From Marinobacter azerbaijanicus (GTDB taxonomy: Bacteria; Pseudomonadota; Gammaproteobacteria; Pseudomonadales; Oleiphilaceae), in contig NZ_JASSVS010000003.1 in NCBI RefSeq assembly GCF_030250645.1, positions 186,001 through 250,000 on the forward strand: a DNA stretch of 64,000 nucleotides, given 5' to 3'. The notes beneath the pieces are model-generated. The model ran no database searches. It was not told the origin of the DNA and saw nothing but the letters and a program-made list of their open reading frames with translations. The position numbers and the translations under genes were made by a program. Below, one piece after another: positions 29,297 through 36,126 of the stretch (its first letter is position 1; each line of letters opens with the position of its first letter).

Positions 29297-29332
29297 TCAC
29301 CGCGTATCCTGGAAAGCCTTACCCGTCCTCTG
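29227..29332. repeat. Long palindromic element, copy C, overlapping the LasT-like gene
   Basis: Perfect 27-nt arms at 29227-29253 and 29306-29332 (CAGAGGACGGGTAAGGC...) enclose a 52-nt centre with GTCGAGCGTACAGGGATG and an inner stem CAAAAACA/TGTTTTTG. Orientation matches copy A and is opposite to copy B, 141 nt away. The right arm and part of the centre are translated as the last codons of the minus-strand methyltransferase gene, whose stop is at 29297-29299. Confidence 0.9.
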
Positions 29333-30037
29333 ATTCTCCGAACCAGAAGATTCCTCAAGGCGCCGCTCGATATTCCCACACAGAGTATGCACAAAACCGA
29401 CGTCCCGATTGGTGAGCAGCGGTAACCGTTCGAATACCCACTTGGACAGTTTACCTTCGGCAGGAGCATCCACCTGGGGCAGAAGGTGCTCCAAACGCTG
29501 ACGCAGGGCACCCAGTCTGGCGTCAGCATTGGCTGGTTCGGATTGAGTGGCTGGCTCACTGCCCAGTCCGGACAGTTCCCAGGCATAGAGCATGACCGCC
29601 TGGGACAGGTTCAACGACGGGTAGGTCACAGCCATGGGGAAGCCTGTGAGCAGGTCGCACAGTGCCAGTTCGTCATTGGACAGGCCCCGGTCTTCGCGGC
29701 CGAACACCAGGGCGGCCGTTGCGACCGAGGCGCCCTTGCGGGCAATGATATCCCGCAGTTGGGCGGGCTCGTGCCAGTCCTGCCGTTGGTGGCGGGGTTT
29801 GGCGGAGGTGCCCATCAGCAGGTCTACGGAGTTTCTTACCGCCGCCAGATCAGGGAAAATGCGCGCATTGTCCAGTATATGATCGCTGCCATGGGCCAGC
29901 CAGTGGGCTTCCGGGCGGGTGTGAAGGTCTGAATTGACCAGCCACAGCTCGCCAAAGCCCATGGTGCAAAGGGCGCGGGCGGCTGCCCCTACGTTTTCGG
30001 GAACCTTCGGTTCAACAAGTACAAAGGCCAGTTGCAT
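29297..30037 (-). CDS. yjtD: SpoU/TrmH-superfamily RNA methyltransferase (LasT/YjtD-like)
   Basis: A 246-residue knotted (SPOUT) 2'-O-methyltransferase. The opening MQLAFVLVEPKVPENVGAA, the motif-2 stretch ALVFGREDRGLSN and motif-3 YPSLNLSQAVMLYAWEL match the LasT/YjtD branch rather than TrmJ, judged from memory of the E. coli proteins. The target RNA is not known. GGAGG 12 nt before ATG is a strong site. The last residues (NQRTGKAFQDTR) are encoded by palindrome C, suggesting the element replaced the original 3' end. Confidence 0.8.
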   Translation of the reverse strand: MQLAFVLVEPKVPENVGAAARALCTMGFGELWLVNSDLHTRPEAHWLAHGSDHILDNARIFPDLAAVRNSVDLLMGTSAKPRHQRQDWHEPAQLRDIIARKGASVATAALVFGREDRGLSNDELALCDLLTGFPMAVTYPSLNLSQAVMLYAWELSGLGSEPATQSEPANADARLGALRQRLEHLLPQVDAPAEGKLSKWVFERLPLLTNRDVGFVHTLCGNIERRLEESSGSENQRTGKAFQDTR

Positions 30038-31292
30038 GACGTTACCTCCGGCGGCGAGTTTACACCACGGCGCTGAATCTGTTTACCAGCGTTGGCAGCA
30101 GCTGAACGACTGGCTGGTGCAGCACCGTGAGCTCTGGCAACCGGCGCCGTTTACCGATCCGAGTCCTGCCTGGACCTGTAAATGGCCGGCACTGGCAGAA
30201 CGGGTGGCTAACTTTTCTGACACTGACTGTCAGCGACTGGAGGACAATCCCGGCACACTGGCTGGATTGGTGGCCGGGGAATTGCCGTCGTTGCAGGTAT
30301 TTGCAGAATTGACCCATGTGCCAGCCCTGGCATCTGGTCAGGCAGAGCCATGCACGCTGCCGGAAATCCGGGCCACCGATATGCCCGGACGAAAGCGGTT
30401 GCAGGCCGGGGCTTTTGCGTCCGCGGTTGTGCCATTGCGTCACGATGTACTGGACTGGTGCTGCGGCAAGGGGCATCTGGCCAGAACTCTGGCACCTTGG
30501 TGTAATGGCCAGGTGTCCGGTTTCGAGTGGAATCCCGCCCTTGTCGACGACGGTAATCGCCTTGCCGGGAAGTTCGACGACCCAGTCCGCCTGCATTGTC
30601 AGGATGTGATGGATAATGCCCTGGTGATGCCAACAGCCAGTCATGGCGTTGCCCTACACGCCTGCGGTGATCTCCACCGGCGGTTGATGCGGCGGGTTGC
30701 GGATGGTGGCCTGCCACGGCTGAGCTTCTCACCCTGTTGTTATCACCTGATGGATGCGCCGGACTACCAACCGCTCTCACAGCGGGCCGGTAATTCGGTG
30801 GGCAGGCTGGAACTGAGCCGGAATGACCTGCGGCTGGCGGTGCAGGAAACCGTCACCGCCCCGGACAGAGTGCGTCAGCAGACCCGTCAGATCAGCCGCT
30901 GGCGGCTGGGGTTTGATGGTCTGCAGCGTCAACTGCGGGGTGTGGATGCCTATTTGCCTGTGCCTTCACATCCGCCCGCGTTGCTGAAAGGGGATTTTGC
31001 TGGTTTCTGTCGCTGGGCGGCGAACAAGAAAGGCCTTGAGTTGCCAGGGGGAACGGATTTCGACCACTGGGAAGGTCATGGACAATGGCGACTGCAAGAG
31101 GTATATCGCCATGAGTTGGTGCGTCATCTGTTCAGGCGGCCACTGGAACTCTGGCTGGTACTGGACTATGCGTTATTTCTGGAGGAGCAGGGTTACGATG
31201 TCCGGGTGGGAACTTTCTGTGAGCGACAGCTGACGCCACGCAATCTGCTGATCGATGCTGTCAGGAAAACTGACCCTCAGGGTTTGCGGTAG
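30036..31292 (+). CDS. SAM-dependent methyltransferase (METTL25/GSTCD-like)
   Basis: A 418-residue class I methyltransferase. Motif I is DWCCGKGHLA (from Asp140) and a characteristic SPCCYHL motif (Cys234) appears in the second half, as in the RRNAD1/METTL25/GSTCD family. The substrate is unknown, probably RNA or protein. ATG 30036 shares the tetranucleotide CATG with the start codon of the divergent LasT-like gene; AAAGG eight nt upstream serves this strand. Its 3' end overlaps the convergent DUF4124 gene by 16 nt. Confidence 0.75.
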   Translation: MTLPPAASLHHGAESVYQRWQQLNDWLVQHRELWQPAPFTDPSPAWTCKWPALAERVANFSDTDCQRLEDNPGTLAGLVAGELPSLQVFAELTHVPALASGQAEPCTLPEIRATDMPGRKRLQAGAFASAVVPLRHDVLDWCCGKGHLARTLAPWCNGQVSGFEWNPALVDDGNRLAGKFDDPVRLHCQDVMDNALVMPTASHGVALHACGDLHRRLMRRVADGGLPRLSFSPCCYHLMDAPDYQPLSQRAGNSVGRLELSRNDLRLAVQETVTAPDRVRQQTRQISRWRLGFDGLQRQLRGVDAYLPVPSHPPALLKGDFAGFCRWAANKKGLELPGGTDFDHWEGHGQWRLQEVYRHELVRHLFRRPLELWLVLDYALFLEEQGYDVRVGTFCERQLTPRNLLIDAVRKTDPQGLR

Positions 31293-31759
31293 ACCACGTC
31301 CTCCACACAGCCGTCCCGGAAATACACGTAGGTCAGTTCGTACAGGTTACCGTAGTATCTGGTCTGGTAGACCCAGGTTTCCTGGGGCGTGGGATAGGTT
31401 TCCGGTGGCCGGCCAAAGGCCTTGCGAACGTGCTCTTTGGTCATGCCTTTGACGACCTGCTCCCGTACCAGGTACCGCCTCAGATCGGTGGAGTTGATAA
31501 AGCGGCAGGTGCCTTTGTCGTCTTTTTCGCCGGACTCGTTCGATGGCTCTGCGTTTTCCTCCCGCTCAGGTTCGGCCGGCAGGTTCTGGCCAAAGCTGCC
31601 GCCGATCCGGTTGTCCCGGATTGTGATCTCCTCGGCGTCATCCCCGCAGGGCTGGTCGGAAAAACGGGTCTCGCCGCCTGCCTCGCAACGATAGACCTGG
31701 GGCCAGGCAATAGCGGGCACAGCCAGCATGAGAATAACGACAAACACGGTTCGCTTCAC
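31277..31759 (-). CDS. DUF4124 domain periplasmic protein
   Basis: A 160-residue exported protein. GTG at 31759 is preferred because GGAG lies seven nt upstream and it opens a good signal peptide (VKRTVFVVILMLAVPAIAWP). The DUF4124 signature follows directly: QVYRCEAGGETRFSDQPCG. The C-terminal part has GMTKEHVRKAFGRP and VYQTRYYG, resembling a SmpA/BamE-like fold that often measures outer-membrane state. Function unknown. The stop overlaps the convergent methyltransferase end. Confidence 0.8.
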   Translation of the reverse strand: MKRTVFVVILMLAVPAIAWPQVYRCEAGGETRFSDQPCGDDAEEITIRDNRIGGSFGQNLPAEPEREENAEPSNESGEKDDKGTCRFINSTDLRRYLVREQVVKGMTKEHVRKAFGRPPETYPTPQETWVYQTRYYGNLYELTYVYFRDGCVEDVVYRKP

Positions 31760-31804
31760 AGTAATCTCCGCTGGTCTGGGACCACCACTCCTACCCTGGC
31801 GATG

Positions 31805-31829
31805 AAAAAAAGGCGCCCGAAGGCGCCTT
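31805..31829 (-). terminator. Intrinsic terminator of the OmpA/OprF-like gene
   Basis: On the minus strand AAGGCGCC, a TTCG tetraloop and GGCGCCTT are followed by a run of T residues (the A-run at 31805-31811). It lies 37 nt after the porin stop codon. This is a classical factor-independent terminator with a very stable UUCG loop. Confidence 0.85.
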
Positions 31830-31865
31830 CTCATATGGTTGGTCCGATAAACTCAACCTCGACGC

Positions 31866-33074
31866 TTAGCGTTGCACCTGGATGCGAGCTTCAACCCGGC
31901 GGTTCTCGGCGCGGCCCGCTGCAGTGTCATTGCTGGCAATCGGTTCGGCCTCACCGTAACCAACTGCGTCCACACGATCTGCGCTGATGCCCAGGGCATC
32001 GGTAAGACGGGCGGCAACGGCTTCAGCGCGACGCTGGGACAGGAAACGGTTGTAATCCGCATCGCCACTGCTATCGCTGTGACCGGCAATCTCCACGGTA
32101 GTTTCCGGGTTCTCGCGCATGAAGTCGGCAACGCGACGGATTTCATCATCGTATGAATTGCCGATTACGGAACTGTTGGTCGGGAACTGCACGTTGAGTT
32201 CGATGGTTTCAACCGTCTCGGTAACGCCTTCGCAACCGGTATCGTCCACTTCAGCGCCGGCGGCAGTGTCAGGGCACTGGTCCTGGCTATCAACAACGCC
32301 ATCGTTGTCGCTGTCCAGCTCACAACCGCGGTTGTTTACGTTGGCGCCGGCAGGCGTGTTCGGGCACTGGTCCGTGCTGTTGGCAATCCCGTCACCGTCA
32401 TCATCACGTTCACAGCCATCGTTGTCGACGCTGGCACCTGCGGGGGTGCCCGGGCACTGGTCACGGCTGTCTGGAACGCCATCATTATCAGCGTCTGTGG
32501 GCTTGCGCGGCTCAGGGCTGGAGTCTGATACGGTGCGGTTGAACGCAAAACTCAGACCCAGGGTTGCCTGGGTGTCAAAGGTGCTTTCATCAATACCGTG
32601 GAATTCACGCAGCTCGGCACGAATGGATACATTGTCACTGACGTTGTAACGGAAGCCAGCACCCACATTGACGCGGGTTTCCTCATGGTCGGAGCCTGCG
32701 GTCTGGTAGCTGAGGACGTCGTCTCCGAAGTCAGCGTGGCCTGCACCGGCAGATACGTATGGGTTCCAGGCCTGATCCTGTCCGGCAAAGTAGTAGATAC
32801 CATCCAGACGGTATTCGTTGAAGTCACTGTTGCCATCGACGTATTTACGATCGGCATCAGCGTTGGAGTAGACCGCTTCAACCGACCAGTTGGGATGAAA
32901 CCGGAATTCGGCGCCGAGGCCAAAAGTTGCGGTTTCACTCAGGTCACGCTTGTCATCGAAGAGCTGGAAGCCAACGGACGGATTCAGATAAATGGTCTGC
33001 TCGCGTTCTGCGAGCGCTGGTGTGGCAAGGGATGTTGCCAGAGCCGCAATGGCCAGTGGGCGCATGATATTCAT
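31866..33074 (-). CDS. OmpA/OprF-like outer-membrane protein with thrombospondin type 3 repeats
   Basis: A 402-residue outer-membrane protein. A signal peptide (cleavage after TPALA) precedes an eight-strand barrel domain (about 25-190), three acidic calcium-binding repeats of the DxDxDGxxDxxDxCP type (about 200-275), and a C-terminal OmpA domain for peptidoglycan binding (IAGHSDSSGDADYN, NRRVEARI). The layout is that of Pseudomonas OprF. AGGAGG precedes ATG, implying high expression, and a strong terminator follows. Confidence 0.9.
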   Translation of the reverse strand: MNIMRPLAIAALATSLATPALAEREQTIYLNPSVGFQLFDDKRDLSETATFGLGAEFRFHPNWSVEAVYSNADADRKYVDGNSDFNEYRLDGIYYFAGQDQAWNPYVSAGAGHADFGDDVLSYQTAGSDHEETRVNVGAGFRYNVSDNVSIRAELREFHGIDESTFDTQATLGLSFAFNRTVSDSSPEPRKPTDADNDGVPDSRDQCPGTPAGASVDNDGCERDDDGDGIANSTDQCPNTPAGANVNNRGCELDSDNDGVVDSQDQCPDTAAGAEVDDTGCEGVTETVETIELNVQFPTNSSVIGNSYDDEIRRVADFMRENPETTVEIAGHSDSSGDADYNRFLSQRRAEAVAARLTDALGISADRVDAVGYGEAEPIASNDTAAGRAENRRVEARIQVQR

Positions 33075-33113
33075 GCAGAACCTCCTGTTCGATTATCGTT
33101 ATTAACAGATCTT

Positions 33114-33157
33114 ACGTAGTACCTTGGCATAAAGGCATTCGTACCGCGTAGCTACGT
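33114..33157. promoter_or_regulatory. Nested dyad upstream of the porin gene
   Basis: ACGTAG at 33114-33119 pairs with CTACGT at 33152-33157, with inner GTAC copies at 33119-33122 and 33141-33144. It lies 40 nt upstream of the porin ATG, a position suited to an operator or a 5'-leader stem. No regulator is assigned. Confidence 0.25.
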
Positions 33158-33231
33158 GGAATTTAAGCCAGAAGATTCAATAAAACAAAAAATGACAGGC
33201 AGTGTTGCGTCCGCAATTGTACTCAGGCCCC

Positions 33232-35505
33232 TTATGACAGGACGGTGAAATAAAGGTGCGCGCTTTTCTTGCTGAAATTCAGTGTTTCGCCATTGTCGAA
33301 TGCAACCTCAAAGGAACTCTCGTCTTCACCTCTCGTCGATCCCGGCCCGAAGATAGCGTGGCTGAGGCGACTTTTGGTCCATAGCGGTGCTGACTGCTCC
33401 GCTGTTACTTCTTCGCCACCATTGAGCGTGATGCCTTGCCGCCTGGCGTAGCGAAGGCTGGTTGGTGTCAACGGTGCCTTTGTGGTCAGAGTCACACCGG
33501 TGCCGGGATTGCTGTTGTCCAGCCACTGTCCGAACTCCTGCGACAGGGGAAAACAGAGCTCATCAACGAACCGGCTGGGCCCCTGGTCGCCGGCCAGATG
33601 TCGTTTTTCACCAAAGGGGCGGGTGATCAGGTGAAGTTGCTCACGGGTGCGGGTCATGGCCACGTAGAGCAGGCGGCGCTCACTTTCCAGGAACGTCCTG
33701 GGGTCATCCTGGGCACGGGGGCTGTAGGGCAGGTACTTCTCCTGCAATCCCGGCAGTATAACGGTTGACCACTCCAGCCCCTTGGTACGGTGGATAGTTG
33801 ATAGCAGTGCACCACCCCGATGATTCTCGCCCGCCTGCTTCTTCAGAGTCTTCAGGTGCTCAAGTGCCCCGTCAATACCGGCATCCAGCCCGGCCAGGTA
33901 CAACCTGAAGCCGCGAACGGTCTCAATGCGCTCGTCGGCGCTTTCGTGGGTCAATGCCAGGCTGCGAATACCCTCGTAAAGCTCGGTTTCATCCGCATAA
34001 CGGGTGATGAGGTCAGCCACCGGCCCCCTGTAATGGTTCAACTGCGCGAGTACTTCGCCCAGCTTGCGGAGTTTCCTGGCCGCCATGGGCGCGAGGGCAT
34101 CGAAGTCCATGGCCAGTAGCCGTTCATGCCAGCCGTCGCCAAAACCAGCAAGGAAGCGCGCCAGTTGCTCGAGTTCCGGCTCCTTGAGGCCAACGTGTGG
34201 GAAACGTAGAAGCTGTCGGGCAATATCGAGCCTGTCGTCGTCCGGCAGGTTGCGAATGCGGCCGGAAACCACCATCAGCAGGCTGGTAATGGCCTGAACT
34301 TCGCGGCTGAACAGTGCGCCCTTGCCGGCATCTATGCGGTAGGGCACCTGCTGCGCCAGGAGTTTCAGTTCGATGGGCACACTCTGGCTCCATACCCGGA
34401 ACAGGATGGCTGTGTTGCCCAGGGCAGCATCGTCCATGGGCTGGAGCAGCTTGAGTACAATGTCGCTATCGTTTTCCTGCTGGTGCAGGGTTATTCCGGT
34501 TGCCGGCGTGGATGGATGGGAGTGGCACAGCACATCCTTGCGGCCGGTGTTGTGGCAGATCAGGTGATTGGCCAGAAGAGCCACCTGGTGGCCATAGCGA
34601 AAGGTATAGCTCAAGGTCTGTTCCAGCGGACTTTCGAATTCTTCGCTGAAGCGCCTGAGGATAAAGTCGGGTTTGGCACCACGGAATTCGTAGATGGTCT
34701 GGTCCGGGTCACCGACGACGGTCACCCGCGCCCGGTCCCCGGCCACGTATCGCAACAGCAGGTGCTGGATCTCGTTGGTGTCCTGATATTCATCCACCAG
34801 GATAAGGTCCATCTTGTTGCCCACCAATCGCTGCAGCGGCGGGTTCTGGTGGATAGCCATCACCGGCTCGTAGAGCATGTCAGCGTAGCTGATCCGGCTC
34901 TGGGACTTGCGCCATTGCTCGAAACTGTGGAACAGGTCGATGAGGTAACGGTGCTTGTCGGAATAGCCCAGTTCCTCAAACACGATTTCCACCGGGGACA
35001 GGGTGGTTTTCACCAGATCGATGAAGTTGATGGCGGTTTCCACGAAATCTTTCTTGTTGCGGCGAATCTCGTCCGCCAGATCCTCCGGCGCCAGCCGGCG
35101 GGTCAGTTGCCAGGCCTGGTAGCTGATTTCCTGGTCGGTGAGGATCTTGTCGGAAAACCCGGGCAGGAAGCCCTCCCGGACAAACCGTTTGTACAGCCGC
35201 AGGCCCATGGCGTGATAGGTGCGTATTTCGGGCAGGGCTAGCCCAATGTCACGGTTAACGTCCTGCAGCTTGCGCTCGAAATCCACCCTTGCGCTGCGGT
35301 TGAACATCAGCACCAACATGCGGTTGGGATCGTGCCCCTGTTCTAGTAGGTAGCGAATGCGCCAGGCCAGTGTTGATGTTTTACCACTGCCCGCTACAGC
35401 GGTGATCACCGCATGCTCAAAGCCTGCGGTGATGATGGCTCGCTGCTCGTCGGTAAGATAATCCGGCAGAGTGGTCGTTTCAGGGTTTTGGGGTGAGGGT
35501 TGCAT
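33232..35505 (-). CDS. UvrD/Rep-like superfamily 1 DNA helicase
   Basis: A 757-residue ATP-dependent helicase, distinct from the true uvrD at 46.6 kb. Motif I is AVAGSGKTSTLA; motif II LVDEYQDTN; motif III VVGDPDQTIYEFRG; motif V/VI TIHRTKGLEW and VAMTRTREQL. The C-terminus ends with a small beta domain (FEVAFDNGETLNFS). ATG at 35505 is chosen over an upstream in-frame start because the helicase Q-motif region starts soon after it; there is no ribosome site, and TACAAT lies about 7 nt upstream, so the message may be leaderless. Exact repair role unknown. Confidence 0.85.
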   Translation of the reverse strand: MQPSPQNPETTTLPDYLTDEQRAIITAGFEHAVITAVAGSGKTSTLAWRIRYLLEQGHDPNRMLVLMFNRSARVDFERKLQDVNRDIGLALPEIRTYHAMGLRLYKRFVREGFLPGFSDKILTDQEISYQAWQLTRRLAPEDLADEIRRNKKDFVETAINFIDLVKTTLSPVEIVFEELGYSDKHRYLIDLFHSFEQWRKSQSRISYADMLYEPVMAIHQNPPLQRLVGNKMDLILVDEYQDTNEIQHLLLRYVAGDRARVTVVGDPDQTIYEFRGAKPDFILRRFSEEFESPLEQTLSYTFRYGHQVALLANHLICHNTGRKDVLCHSHPSTPATGITLHQQENDSDIVLKLLQPMDDAALGNTAILFRVWSQSVPIELKLLAQQVPYRIDAGKGALFSREVQAITSLLMVVSGRIRNLPDDDRLDIARQLLRFPHVGLKEPELEQLARFLAGFGDGWHERLLAMDFDALAPMAARKLRKLGEVLAQLNHYRGPVADLITRYADETELYEGIRSLALTHESADERIETVRGFRLYLAGLDAGIDGALEHLKTLKKQAGENHRGGALLSTIHRTKGLEWSTVILPGLQEKYLPYSPRAQDDPRTFLESERRLLYVAMTRTREQLHLITRPFGEKRHLAGDQGPSRFVDELCFPLSQEFGQWLDNSNPGTGVTLTTKAPLTPTSLRYARRQGITLNGGEEVTAEQSAPLWTKSRLSHAIFGPGSTRGEDESSFEVAFDNGETLNFSKKSAHLYFTVLS

Positions 35506-35613
35506 GGCGTGTATTGTACCGGGCTGCTGGTAGTGCAGATAGCGGTGTCGCATAATCCTGATAACTTTTGCTTTTTTGCTTGCAAGGATTGACCGCAAGC
35601 CGAGTGCAGGAGC

Positions 35614-35713
35614 ATTTGGGTAGCCGCTTCCAAAACACGCTCAAGCACATCCCTGTGGCGCTTGAGCTCCGCCATCCATGGCTCCGCACAGTTTTGGAAG
35701 CGGCTACCCAAAT
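35614..35713. repeat. Long palindromic element, copy D
   Basis: Perfect 23-nt arms (35614-35636, 35691-35713; ATTTGGGTAGCC...TTCCAAAAC) enclose a 54-nt centre. On the minus strand the centre reads GCGGAGCCATGGATGG followed by ACAGGGATGTGC, as in copy A. Unlike the other copies it lies between divergent genes, 28 nt before the DUF2237 start. Confidence 0.9.
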
Positions 35714-35741
35714 CCTCCCTCCTACCTAGGAGAATGACGTC

Positions 35742-36122
35742 ATGGCTACGACTGCTGAAGCGGTGAATGTATTGGGCGAGAAGCTCGAATTGTGTGGCAC
35801 AGATCCCGAGACCGGGTTCTACCGGGATGGGTGTTGTAACACCGGACCGGATGACCTGGCAGCGCACGTGGTATGCGCGGTTGTTACGGATGAATTTCTG
35901 GAGTATTCCGCCGCCAAGGGCAATGACCTCAGTACCCCTCGGCCAGAATTCGGTTTTCCCGGCCTGAAAGAAGGAGATTCGTGGTGTCTGTGTGCGTCCC
36001 GGTGGCAGGAGGCGTTCGAAGCGGATTGCGCGCCGCGTGTAAAGCTGCGGGCTACGCACAGGTCCGCGTTGAAGTGTTCGAAGCTGGAAGATCTCAAGCG
36101 ACATTCCGTGGATTTGAGCTGA
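35742..36122 (+). CDS. DUF2237 family protein
   Basis: A 126-residue cytoplasmic protein matching DUF2237: NVLGEKLELCGTDPETGFYRDG, then HVVCAVVTDEFLEYS and the C-terminal SWCLCASRWQEAF. Conserved cysteines suggest metal binding, but no function is established. Homologues are widespread in proteobacteria. It ends 4 nt before tmcA and may be co-transcribed with it. Confidence 0.85.
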   Translation: MATTAEAVNVLGEKLELCGTDPETGFYRDGCCNTGPDDLAAHVVCAVVTDEFLEYSAAKGNDLSTPRPEFGFPGLKEGDSWCLCASRWQEAFEADCAPRVKLRATHRSALKCSKLEDLKRHSVDLS

Positions 36123-36126
36123 GTGG

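Noticed and set aside
29119..29415. Small frames across palindrome C (CRAYRDVFTAYPG type peptides)
   Set aside because: Peptide similarity between copies comes from the DNA palindrome, not from a protein; no ribosome sites.
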